From Bin80 sp965220935 (GTDB lineage Bacteria > Bacteroidota > Rhodothermia > Rhodothermales > Bin80), in contig OZ244857.1 of assembly GCA_965220935.1 (NCBI GenBank), positions 3,782,001 through 3,846,000 of the forward strand: DNA of 64,000 nucleotides, read 5' to 3'. Positions within the stretch are counted from its first letter, which is position 1. Each line of letters starts with the position of its first letter. The position numbers and the translations under genes were made by a program. This document shows, piece by piece, positions 9,286-20,700 of this stretch. The notes below the pieces were generated by a model. That model ran no database searches. It had not been told where the DNA came from and saw only the letters and a list, made by a program, of their open reading frames with translations.

Positions 9286-9382
9286 CATACCGGGCACGGC
9301 TCGTGTGCGGTTCGGATGCGGAACACGCAGGCGGAACCTGAGTTATAAAGAAAAGACACTTAAACACATCTTTGGATAGGGC

Positions 9383-10531
9383 ATGTTGAACCCAGAACTT
9401 TTTCTTGAAAGTACTGATCTGTCCGATCCGCACATCTACGACGACGGAGACCGAGGTCCCGCAGAGTTCTTCCACGGGCGCGTAGACATACGCACACGCT
9501 TTCAGAGCGTACTCGCGAATGCACGAGGCACCAATAAAGGTACTACGTTTTTGATACAGGGTGCACCGGGCGCGGGCAAATCCGCTCTGCTGCACCAGAT
9601 GTGTGAAGAATCGGAGGGCTGGAAAGTGGCGCACATCGGGTCGCAGGAGTTATGGAGTCCAGTTGCAATGGCACAGGCCTTAGGCGAGTCTTACACCATC
9701 AGCCGCTCTCGTGCCGCAGAAATCGGAGTGAAGTTCTTCGGTGCGGGCGCCGTAAAAGAAGTGGCGGGGCATGCAACCCCCACACAAATCCTACGACATC
9801 TTGTGCCCCCGGCAGGCCTGATCCTCATGCTGGATGAAGCACAGAAGCTGAGAAAACTGCTCCCGCAGAACATAGAAACCGCGACAGCCACTCTGGACGC
9901 AGTCCATAATGGCGACATACAAAAACCAGTCTTGCTTCTCACGGCAGGGTTAGGCATCACCAAGAGCGTCTACAAAACCTTGGATGTGTCTCGGTTCAGA
10001 GATGGGTGCGTGCACAATATCGGGGCTTTAGATTCGCAGGCAGAGCGTGCGGTGATTCGCGACTGGCTTACAGTCGCGGGTGGTGCGAAGGGGGAGGTGG
10101 GGGCGTGGATTGATGCCATTGTAGCGAATGCGCATGGATGGGCACAGCATATGATCTGCTACGCCCTACATGCGAATGATATTCTGGCAGAGACGGGCGG
10201 AGAGATGACAGATGTGGGGTTGTGCGAAGTTCTCGCACGGGGGGATAAAGCCAGAGAAGTGTACTACGCAGCATGTGTGGACGAAATGCCTATGGAGGAC
10301 ATCCAGATCATCGCGCAAGTGTTTTCCGCGAGGGCTGTAGGTGATACCATACCCAAAACGGAAATGATTACCGCACTCAGAGCCGTCTACTCCCACAAAG
10401 ACGCGGAAAAGATGTTTCAGGACCTGCTCCATCGCGGCGTGATCGCACGCACCGAGGGCGGGCAGTACCAGAGTCCCATCCTATCGTTCCGTAGCTGGAT
10501 TGTGGAAAAGTTTCGGACGGGCACTAGTTAG
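9383..10531 (+). CDS. AAA/STAND-type ATPase next to the CRISPR array
   Basis: This 382-residue cytoplasmic P-loop ATPase has a clear Walker A (GAPGAGKSALL, residues 60-70) and Walker B (LILMLDEAQ, 146-154), followed by a sensor-like LLLTAGLG segment and a C-terminal helical part that probably forms a winged helix (QDLLHRGVIARTEGGQYQSP). It is paralogous along its whole length to the protein at 57697-58959 (shared FLIQGAPGAGK, LDEAQ, VIRDWxxxxGGAKG, HGWxQHxI). The start ATG at 9383 follows a degraded region. The function is unknown. Similar AAA proteins occur as accessory genes in Bacteroidota, and its place at the end of a CRISPR array suggests a mobile or defence context. It is intact, with no frameshift. 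Confidence 0.8.
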   Translation: MLNPELFLESTDLSDPHIYDDGDRGPAEFFHGRVDIRTRFQSVLANARGTNKGTTFLIQGAPGAGKSALLHQMCEESEGWKVAHIGSQELWSPVAMAQALGESYTISRSRAAEIGVKFFGAGAVKEVAGHATPTQILRHLVPPAGLILMLDEAQKLRKLLPQNIETATATLDAVHNGDIQKPVLLLTAGLGITKSVYKTLDVSRFRDGCVHNIGALDSQAERAVIRDWLTVAGGAKGEVGAWIDAIVANAHGWAQHMICYALHANDILAETGGEMTDVGLCEVLARGDKAREVYYAACVDEMPMEDIQIIAQVFSARAVGDTIPKTEMITALRAVYSHKDAEKMFQDLLHRGVIARTEGGQYQSPILSFRSWIVEKFRTGTS

Positions 10532-10534
10532 CAC

Positions 10535-10571
10535 ATGTCACCAACTGTCTTGATCATCAGGGAATTGAAGC
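10535..10571 (+). repeat. Orphan degenerate CRISPR repeat 1
   Basis: Ungapped comparison with the array repeat gives 25 of 37 matches, including the runs TCATCAGGG and ATTGAA near the 3' end. It lies just after the ATPase gene, 1.5 kb past the array. A weaker half-repeat ending TTTGAAAC is at 10730-10748. Confidence 0.6.
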
Positions 10572-10783
10572 CAGATTTTACCTTTCTTCAACTGCAATCA
10601 TACTGGTCTGTAGAATAAAATTTAAAATTATGCTAAAAATGAAGATAGCCGAACGTTGATTTATCCGCAGTGAAATTTTAATCCGCTTGCCAAATGACTG
10701 CCCTGACAGATTACCCGCATATATATGGGCATATCACGGATTTGAAACATTTAATAAGGTATTACAAAATTGTAAAATGAAAT

Positions 10784-10903
10784 ATGTTCATGTATTCATA
10801 CAGTCGGACACAGGTTAATCGCTTAGTTCAAATTCGGGATCGTTATGATATGCGAATTATTGCTATCACTGGTCCACTACAGGTGGGCAAAACAGTCATT
10901 GCC
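10784..10903 (+). pseudogene. DUF4143-type ATPase, truncated N-terminal copy
   Basis: The translation MFMYSYSRTQVNRLVQIRDR then YDMRIIAITGP-LQVGKTVIA is the N-terminus of the ATPase whose longer copy starts at 23041. The homology stops exactly at 10903, where GTGCG starts a group II intron-like sequence. The hallmark GPRQVGKT of this ATPase family has become GPLQVGKT, and one codon is missing upstream, so the gene was probably already decaying. No downstream exon is found in the window. The upstream 230 bases are also shared with the second copy, including a fossil CRISPR repeat. Confidence 0.75.
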
Positions 10904-11190
10904 GTGCGCGGTGGAAAGGCACTTTCCTGTGGTGGGTGCAACCCCCACCCAACACCTGTCGCTCCGGTTGGTAGCAACCTTAACGTACTATGGAGGTAAC
11001 GATGTAACATGAAGCATTAAGGTAAACGGGCTACAAGAGTAGTTCAGCGACCATGCGGTCCAGAACGCGTAGTGAACGTTGAGCAGGCCCTGAAACGTTT
11101 AATGTGAGAATCAACCTACCGGCAATTTAGGGAAGTCTGGTATATCTTGGGAAGAGAGCGACAGGAGCATTAGACTACATTCGCTGGAGT
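10904..11190 (+). ncRNA. Group II intron 5' fragment interrupting the ATPase gene
   Basis: The sequence starts GTGCGCGGTGG, matching the GUGYG 5' end of group II introns, exactly where homology to the intact ATPase ends. It continues with motifs typical of intron domain I (GGTAGCAACCTTAACG, ACGGGCTACAAGAG). I see no reverse-transcriptase frame and no domain V hairpin downstream, so this is a truncated intron that cannot splice. The 3' limit is approximate. Confidence 0.55.
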
Positions 11191-11358
11191 ATTGATCTTG
11201 GCATCTATGTAGGCGGAGTTCAAAAAATTACGCAACGGTATTTTTCGGACGGCACTATGTATCTAATTTTTCGTATCTTTGGATGTAAACTTAAAGTTCC
11301 GATGCGTGTATTGTTGACTTTTTCTCGGGAAACTTCATCTGCCACTGCGGATGAAAAT

Positions 11359-11369
11359 CCCCCCCCCCC
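11359..11369 (+). repeat. Poly-C tract (C11) followed by ATTTTTT
   Basis: A run of 11 C is followed by A and a T-run, the same pattern as the C10 tract at 11625. It lies in a short frame starting near 11299 (MRVLLTFSRETSSATADENPP) that could be the remnant of another gene start. Between 11190 and 11496 I see no intact gene. Confidence 0.7.
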
Positions 11370-11499
11370 ATTTTTTATCAATCGTTTTGATCCAAGGATC
11401 TGAGTTCGGTGGGTATGGTCTGCACAATGTGAAGATAATATCAGAAATGCTGAAAAGGATTGATCAAGTCTATGGTCTTCATTTTAAATTTTGCCGATG

Positions 11500-11661
11500 A
11501 TGTTCATGCACCGATCTGTCATTTTATTACTGCTCCTTGCGGGTGTCCGATCAGGGTTTGCACACGCGGAACTCCCTACTTCCTTTGTGACTGAGATCGG
11601 CACAGGAGTAATCATCCCGAACTACCCCCCCCCCATTTTTAAACCTTCTGGCCTCTATTGA
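11500..11661 (+). CDS. Signal-peptide leader ORF of the Fn3 protein, frame-shifted by the C10 tract
   Basis: From the ATG at 11500 (a second ATG is at 11497) the frame encodes a clear signal peptide, MFMHRSVILLLLLAGVRSG followed by FAHAELP, with a likely cut after AHA. It then reads through the C10 tract and stops at TGA 11659-11661. The long Fn3 frame lies in the +2 phase and has a stop at 11609-11611, so it has no signal peptide of its own. Removing one C (C9) would fuse the two into one secreted protein. The 53-residue peptide is therefore best read as the OFF product of a phase-variable gene. A sequencing error in the homopolymer is the alternative. Confidence 0.75.
   Translation: MFMHRSVILLLLLAGVRSGFAHAELPTSFVTEIGTGVIIPNYPPPIFKPSGLY
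11625..11634 (+). repeat. C10 contingency tract at the signal peptide/Fn3 junction
   Basis: Ten consecutive C at the exact point where the secretion signal and the 10-kb Fn3 frame are out of phase. Tract lengths of 9 or 12 would put them in frame. Slipped-strand mispairing at such tracts is a known ON/OFF switch of surface genes. Confidence 0.75.
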
Positions 11662-11716
11662 TGACACCGATGCGGTAGACTCAAGCGAAACTGCCCCTCC
11701 CAATCCACCAACAAGC

Positions 11717-14700
11717 GTGACTGCGACCGCTGGGGGTTATCTAAATATCAACGTGTCATGGAATTCCGCCACCCCCCTTAGTTCTGGAATGAAGTATAAT
11801 GTTGAATGGTCTACAAACAACACAGACTGGACCGTGCTGGTAGAGGGAATTGTAGAGCAAGCGGTAGGATCGCCACTGGTGCAGAGGAATTCCTGGGCGC
11901 ATTATAGTAACCAGCTCACTCCGGGCTCTACCTTTTACTACAGGATCATAGCAATCAATACATCAGATGAAAAAAGTCAACCCTCAGTTGTAGGGAGTGC
12001 AGTTGCAATTGCTCGCAGTGGAACGGGCATTGTCACAAGCATTCGCGCAACCCGACAAAGCAATACATCTATCCAAGTTGCATGGAATGCACCTACAGAT
12101 CTACCAACGGGTGTAACTACAAGTGGGTATATCGTTTTTCGCTCCGAAAATCAGGGAGATTCTTGGATACCAAGACAATCAACATTGAATCTCGTAACAG
12201 GCACTCTATATACTGACACAGGATTAAAAACGAATACATGCTATGGATTTCGGGCCCTGCATATTGCAAGTAATTTTTCAATCAGTCATCTATCTGATGA
12301 AGCGTATGCAACCACGGGAACGGTCACGACGCCTGCGAAACCGACTGGACTCAGTGCCACCGGTGATGGTGCCAGTACCTTTAACATATCATGGACCGCG
12401 CCTGCCAGTAACAAGTGTGCTCCGATTTTAGGCTATCACATTCAGGAGCGTGCAAATAGCGGGGCGGATTGGGGCGATGTGGTCCAGGATACGTTTGATG
12501 ATGCGGTAACCTACGCTCACACAGGTCAGACGCTGACCATGTCGCGCCAGTACCGGGTCCGCGCCGAAAATTCGGCTGGCTGGGGTGCGTGGTCGGATGT
12601 CTTCACTACGCAGGCCCCGCCTGGTGCACCGACAGGTGTTATTGTCACCAGTACACGGGCTAATCATACTCTAATTATATGGACGGCCCCGACCAATAGG
12701 GGGAGCTCGGCGATTACCAGTTACACGATGGAATGGTCTACCGATGATACCAACTGGAGCGTATTGGCCACGGGCATCCCTGTAGCCAATAATCTAGTGT
12801 ATAATCATTACAGCCGTTTACTGACCGTGGGCGACAGATTTCACTATCGGGTGCGTGCGGTCAATTCGGCGGGAACGGGTCCCCCATCTACGTCTTCTAG
12901 CACACTCGTCGTCGCCAACTCCTTGACCACGGGCGTTCCTACCGGTGTGACGGTCTCTCAGACGGGGGCAGCGCAGATCACGGTTTCGTGGACGGCCCCA
13001 ACAAATCTGCCATCCAATGATCCAGTCCGATCTTATGTGGTGTTTCGGACCACCAATGGCGGGGACAGTTGGGCGCTACTTTCTGAGACAGTGCCCCCCA
13101 CGACATTGACGTATGCCGATAACAGTCTGACCTCTGGCATTACCTATGGTTATACGGTGGCCGTGATTGTGGAGACCAGTCGTCGCACATCCAATCTGTC
13201 CGTCCCCAATTCTCTGACTTTGGGGGCTCCGGGCATGCCGACTGGTTTCACGGCAGCGAGTTCGGGGGGCACAAGTATTGATCTATCTTGGACTGCCCCA
13301 ACGCAGACCTGGGGGAGCGCGATTACAGGATACAAGATTGAGGTTTCCGAAGACGGAACTACCTTTACCGAGTTGGTGGCCAGTCAATCGGGGACCACGT
13401 ATTCGCATACAGGTCTCACGACTGGTGATGTGCGCCATTACCGGGTGCGCGCGATCAATACGCGGGGCACGGGCCAGCCGTCAACTGTTCAGCGTGCGAT
13501 CGCTGGGGCCCCCGCCGCGCCAACGGGATTAACAGCCGGTGCCTCGCGGCTTCATAATATCGTTCTGAATTGGGATAGGGTACCGACGATCAGTCCGCCG
13601 ATTACCAGCCATATCATCGAATGGTCTACCGATGATACCAACTGGGAGGTTGTGGACCAGCCCGCTGCAGGCAATACTGGATACTATGAACATTTTAGCA
13701 GTTTGCTGACCGTAGGCCAGACGTTTTACTACCGGGTGCGTGCAGTCAATTCTGCGGGGGCGAGCCCGCCTTCTACGTCTGTTAGTGCGATGGCGATTTC
13801 TCGTGCCAGTGGTGCGGGTGTGCCCACTGATGTGCGGGCATCGCAGACGGCGGCCGGTGAAGTCACAGTGTCGTGGACAGCCCCGACGGATGTGCCGGAT
13901 GCGGAGGGTACTACAGATGGAATTGCCTTCTATCAGGTGTATCGGACGGCCAATAGCGGAAAGCTTTGGGAGCAACTTGACGGCACTATCAGCAACACAG
14001 CATCCTCGTATGTTGATGATGACGGGTTGACGGTTGGCACGACCTATGGCTATCGTATGGCCGTTCAAACCGATGCGTTCTTTGAGTACGATCTTTCGCC
14101 GCCCGATTCGCTGACCGTTGGTGCGCCCAGCGTGCCGACCTCGTTTACAGCGACGGTTGGCTCAGGGCGCACCAGCATTGATCTGTCTTGGACCGCCCCG
14201 ACGCAGACCTGGGGGAGCGCCGTCACCGGCTATCAGATTGAGGTCTCTACCGATGGCGACACCTTTACCGAGCTGGTCGCCAGTCAGACGGGGACTACGT
14301 ATTCGCACACGGGACTCTCGGCCGGCGATGTGCGTCATTACCGGGTCCGTGCCATCAATGCACGGGGGACGGGCCAACCTGCTGGGCAGAGCATTACCAT
14401 CGGAACGCCGCCCGGCGCGCCGACAATTTCACAAATTTCAAGTATGCAGTATCAATATGTCTATATAGGAATAGGTGTACCGACTAGCGCGGGAAGCACG
14501 CCTATTACTAGCTACACCGTTGAATGGTCTACCGATAATTCAACATGGGAGGTGTTGGCTACGGGCGTCCCTGCCGCCGTCGTACCAAGATATGACCACT
14601 ACAGCCGTTTATTGACGCCCGGTGAGACGTTTTACTACCGGGTGAGCGCGGTGAATTCAGCGGGGGCGGGCCCTGCGTCTGTGGCCCGAAACGTGACTGC

Positions 14701-17700
14701 AAAGGCGTTCACTTCAACGGGCGTTCCTACTGGGGTGAACGTTTCTCAGGCGTCGTCCACGGAGGTGACGGTTTCGTGGACGGCCCCAACGGATTTGTCA
14801 TCCGATCCAGTGCAACTTTTTGAAGTGTATCGGACGGCCAATAGCGGAGACAGCTGGCGAGCACTTTCCACCACATTGTCTGCCACTACATTGACATATA
14901 CCGATAGTGATGGCTTGACTGCAGGCACCACTTATAGCTATCGTGTGGGCGTTTATACCCGAGGCTTTGTTTTAAGAGATCCGTCCATCCCCGCTTCGCT
15001 GACCTTTGGCGCACCTGCGGCGCCGACTAGTCTCACCTCCACCCCGGCGGCCACGAGCATTGCACTGTCTTGGACCGCACCGACGCAGACCTGGGGGAGC
15101 GCGATTACAGGCTACAAGATTGAGGTCTCTGAAGACGGAACCACCTTTACCGAGCTGGTAGCCAGTCAGACGGGAACCACCTACACCCACACAGGGCTCT
15201 CGGCGGGGGATACACGCTGGTACCGGGTTCGGACGATCAATGCACGTGGCGCGGGTGCAGCGTCCAGTGTCTTGCAGGCATCGGTGACCGTACCGGCCGC
15301 ACCGACCAGTCTACGAGTAACGACGACGGCCTTTCATGCCATTACGCTTCAGTGGGATACTTCTCCAGCGACCAGTCTTGGGGGTGCGGCCTTCAAAAAG
15401 CATATTCTGGAATGGTCAACGGACAACTCCAGCTGGGAGGTGTTGGCCGAGCCAACCAACAACACGGATTCCCCGGCCGAGCGCCATGTCAGTAGTCTGC
15501 TCACGCCGGGGGAAGAGTTTTATTACCGCATCAAAGTGGTCAATGCGGATGATGTTGAGAGCCCCCCGTCGGCGGTCGTCACGGTAACCGCGGTGGCCCG
15601 TAGCGGGACGGGGATCCCCACCGGGGTGACGGCGACCAAGAATACGGGAACATCCATTGATGTAGCCTGGGTCGCCCCGACAGATCTTCCCAGTGGACGA
15701 ACGGTGATGAACTACTATGTATTTCGCAGTAACAATGACGGAGATTCATGGACTCTTGATAGTCAAGTTGGTGCTTCCACCCTCATGATCACCGATACGG
15801 GTCTGGATACCAATACCTGCTATGGGTATCGGGTCTATATGGAAGATGATGAATTTGAAGATAGTGCCCTGTCTGACGAAGCCTATGCGACCACGGGCAC
15901 CGTCGCCGTTCCGGCTGCCCCAACGGGGCTCACCGCCACCAGTGATGGCACCAGCACCTTTAATTTAGCCTGGACCGCGCCAGCGGTGAGCGACAAGTGT
16001 AGCGTCATCACGGGCTATGAGATTGAACAATCCACGGACGGGGGTAGCAATTGGACGGAGGTTGAAGATGACACTATGGATGATGGGGTGACCTACGCCC
16101 ATACCAGTCAAACGCTCACCACCGTGCGTCAGTACCGGGTCGGTGCAATCAATTCGGCGGGCACCGGCACCTGGTCCAATGTCGTCACAGCGGGCATGAA
16201 CACCGTACCTGGTCCCCCTGGAAATCTCTCTGCGACGGCCAACGGGCGCACTGCGATTACTCTCTCCTGGGACGCGCCCACCAACACCGGGGGCGCAGAC
16301 ATCACGGGCTACCGCGTTCAGTGGTCGGCTGATCAAGGCAGTAGCTGGAGTGATGTTGATCCTGCGCATACGGGCACGACACGGACCTACAGTCATACGG
16401 GGCGAAGTCCAAACACGCGCTATGATTATCAGGTGTATGCCAGCAACTCACAGGGCGAGAGTGCAACGGCGTCAAGTTCAACGAGTGCCACCACCGAAGC
16501 CATCATGGCTCCTGATGCACCGACTGCAGTAAGTGTCACCCCAAGTGGGCGCACGATACTGATCGTCTCATGGACGGCACCGGCCGACAATGGGGGCGAA
16601 GCCATTACCGGCTATAAGATCGATGTTTCAACCGACGGAGGCACCAATTACAACCCTCTGGTCACGAATACCAGATCTACACAGACCACCTACATCCATC
16701 GCGGGCTTTCGGCGGGAGTCACGCGGCATTATCAGATCAGTGCGATCAACTCTGTGAATACAGGTGCCGCGTCTACCGCCGGGATGGGGACCACCGTTGA
16801 TGGCAGTACCAATACGGTTCCAAGCGATCCAACCAGTTTGACCGCCACGGCCAGTGGGCGCACCTTGATTGTGCTTACGTGGACGGCGCCGTCCAACAAT
16901 GGAGGCAGTGCGGTGAGTGGATACAAGATAGAGTGGTCGGCCGATGGCACGAGTAACTGGGCGGAGCTAGAAGATGACACCGAAAGTACAGCCACTACCT
17001 TTATTGATCGCGGCCTTAGTGCAGGGTCCACGCGCCATTACCGGGTGAGCGCAATCAATACGACAAATACGGGGACGGCATCCATTACAGCGAGTGCGAC
17101 GACCGTAGACGGCAGTACCAATACGATTCCCAGTGATCCAACGGGTTTGAGTGCGTCCGCCAATGGGCCAACGACGATTGTTCTGTCGTGGACGGCGCCA
17201 GCCAACACTGGGGGCACGGCCATCACCGGGTACCACATTGAGTGGTCGTCGGATGGAACTGCGGGCTGGGCGGATGTGATGGATGACACCGAATCAACGA
17301 GCACCACCTACAGCGATACGGGACTTTTGGGCGGTGCCACGCGCCATTACCGGGTGTATGCCATCAATGCGCAGGGAGAGAGTTTGCCCTCCAACACCGA
17401 CGATGCGACCACCGCTGCGGCTGTGAGGCCCGGGGCCCCGCAAAACCTTGTCGCCACCGCGTCAGGGCGTGCCACGATTAACTTGACATGGAATCTCCCG
17501 ACCAGTGACGGGGGTGCACGTATTACGAGCTATCGCGTTCAGTGGTCGGCCGACGGGAATGCTCCTTGGACAAATGTCACTCCTGCGCATTCGGGCACGG
17601 ATCGCACCTACAGCGATACGGGGCTTGATCCATCTACAACGCGGCATTACCGGGTCTATGCCAGTAACTCGGTGGGCGAGAGCACCAGCGCATCTGCGAC

Positions 17701-20700
17701 CGACGATGCCACCACCGCTGCGGTGACGGCGACGAGGCCCGGTCCCCCTGGAAATCTCTCTGCGACGGCCAACGGGCGCACTGCGATTACTCTCTCCTGG
17801 GACGCGCCCACCAACACCGGGGGCGCAGACATCACGGGCTACCGCGTTCAGTGGTCGGCTGATCAAGGCAGTAGCTGGAGTGATGTTGATCCTGCGCATA
17901 CGGGCACGACACGGACCTACAGTCATACGGGGCGAAGTCCAAACACGCGCTATGATTATCAGGTGTATGCCAGCAACTCACAGGGCGAGAGTGCAACGGC
18001 GTCAAGTTCAACGAGTGCGACCACCGAAGCTACCATGGCGCCTGATGCGCCGACTGCAGTAAGTGTGACTCCAAGTGGGCGCACGATACTGATCGTCTCA
18101 TGGACGGCGCCGGCCGACAATGGGGGCGAAGCCATTACCGGCTATAAGATCGATGTGTCAACCGACGGAGGCACTAATTACAACCCTCTGGTCACCAATA
18201 CCCGATCAACACAAACCACCTATATCCATCGCGGGCTTTCGGCGGGAGTCACGCGGCATTATCAGATCAGTGCGATCAACTCTGTGAATACAGGCGCCGC
18301 GTCTACCGCCGGGATGGGGACCACCGTGGATGGCAGCACCAATACGGTTCCAAGCGATCCAACCAGTTTGACGGCCACGGCCAGTGGGCACACCTTGATT
18401 GTGCTTATGTGGACGGCGCCGTCCAACAATGGAGGCAGTGCGGTGAGTGGGTACAAGATAGAGTGGTCGGCCGATGGCACGAGTAACTGGGCGGAGCTAG
18501 AAGATGACACCGAAAGTACAGCCACCACCTTTATTGATCGCGGCCTTAGTGCAGGGTCCACGCGCCATTACCGGGTGAGCGCAATCAATACGACAAATAC
18601 GGGGACAGCGTCCATTACAGCGAGTGCGACGACCGTAGATGGCAGCACCAATACGATTCCCAGTGATCCAACGGGTTTGAATGCGTCCGCCAATGGGCCA
18701 ACGACGATTGATCTGTCGTGGACGGTGCCAGCCAACACTGGGGGCACGGCCATCACCGGGTACCACATTGAATGGTCGTCGGATGGAACTGCGGGCTGGG
18801 CGGATGTGATGGATGACACCGAATCAACGAGCACCACCTACAGCGATACGGGACTTTTGGGCGGTGCCACGCGCCATTACCGGGTGTATGCCATCAATGC
18901 GCAGGGAGAGAGTTTGCCCTCCAACACCGACGATGCGACCACCGCTGCGGCTGTGAGGCCCGGGGCCCCGCAAAACCTTGTCGCCACCGCGTCAGGGCGT
19001 GCCACGATTAACTTGACATGGAATCTCCCGACCAGTGACGGGGGTGCACGTATTACGAGCTATCGCGTTCAGTGGTCGGCCGACGGGAATGCTCCTTGGA
19101 CAAATGTCACTCCTGCGCATTCGGGCACGGATCGCACCTACAGCGATACGGGGCTTGATCCATCTACAACGCGGCATTACCGGGTCTATGCCAGTAACTC
19201 GGTGGGCGAGAGCACCAGCGCATCTGCGACCGACGATGCCACCACCGCTGCGGTGACGGCGACGAGGCCCGGTCCCCCTGGAAATCTCAGTGCCACGGCC
19301 AACGGGCGTACTGCGATTGATTTGACCTGGGACGCGCCCACCAACACCGGGGGCGCAGACATCACGGGCTATCGCATTCAGTGGTCGGCCGATGGGAATG
19401 CTCCTTGGACAAATGTCTCTCCCGCGCATACGGGCACGGATCGCACCTACAGCGATACGGGACTCAATCCGTCTACAACGCGCCATTACCGGGTCTATGT
19501 GAGTAATTCGGTGGGCGAGAGCACCAGCGCATCTACTCCAGCGAATGCGACTACAGATGCGATCATGGCCCCCGATGCGCCGACTGCAGTAAGTGTCACC
19601 CCAAGTGGGCGGACGATACTTGTCGTCTCATGGACCGCTCCAACCGACAATGGGGGCGCGGCTATTATCGGTTATCGGATTGAGGTCTCCACCGACGGAG
19701 GCCGCAGTTACACAGAGTTAGTGGGCAATTCAGGGTCTTCCCAAACCATCCACATCCATCGTGGACTATCTCCAGGTGTGACACGTCATTACCGCATCGG
19801 TGCCATCAACGCACAAGGAACCGGGATGGTATCCAATGTGGATGATGGCACGACGGTGGATCGTGCCACGCCAGCGATTCCAAGTGATCCGCTGGAGTTA
19901 ACCGCCACATCAACTCTGCCAGTTGTTCTGTCGTGGCGAGCGCCGGCCGATAACGGGGGCGAGGCCATTACAGGCTATCAGGTTCAGTGGTCCGCGGATG
20001 GGCAGCCGCCTTGGACCCCACTTGGTGAGCGTCAAACGAGCACCACTTACACGGATCATCATTCTGACCGTCACTACCGGGTCAGTGCAATCAACCGTGT
20101 TGGCGAAAGCCTGCCGTCCAATGTAGTGACCAGGGCTGCGACGCAACCCCAGGTTAGATTTACCAGAGCATCGGCCCGCATTGATGAAACAGCCGGCACC
20201 TATCAGGTCCAAGTGACCGGTCGCCCATCGGTGAGTTACACGCTCTCGGGGACGGCCACCCAAGACGCGGACTACACCATCTCGGACAACCTGCTGATCA
20301 CAATCGTTGATGATGTTGATGACGAGCCCAACGAAACCATCATCATCACCTTGACCGGCGACAATCTCGGAAGCCCATATGTCTTTACGCTCACCATCGT
20401 GGACAACGATGTGCCAAACCTATCCTTTACCCAGACGGTATCCAACCAGTCCTATCTCGTAGGAGTAGACATCAAAGATCTTGAGCTTCCCGAAGCCAGA
20501 TATGGAACACGCCCCTACAGCTATACCCTCACCCCAGAGATTCCCAAAGGTCTGAAGTTTGATGCACGGACGCTGAGCGGAACGCCCACCGAAGTGATGG
20601 CCCCAACCATCTTTACCTATACGGTCACCGACGCCAATGCCCAGTCGGCTACACAGACCTTTACCATAGAGGTCAAAGCGCCTCCGTCCTTGACGTTTGC

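Noticed and set aside
12428..19486. Many long minus-strand frames opposite the Fn3 gene
   Set aside because: They are antisense shadows of a repetitive GC-rich gene; their repeats mirror the Fn3 repeats and they show no family motifs.
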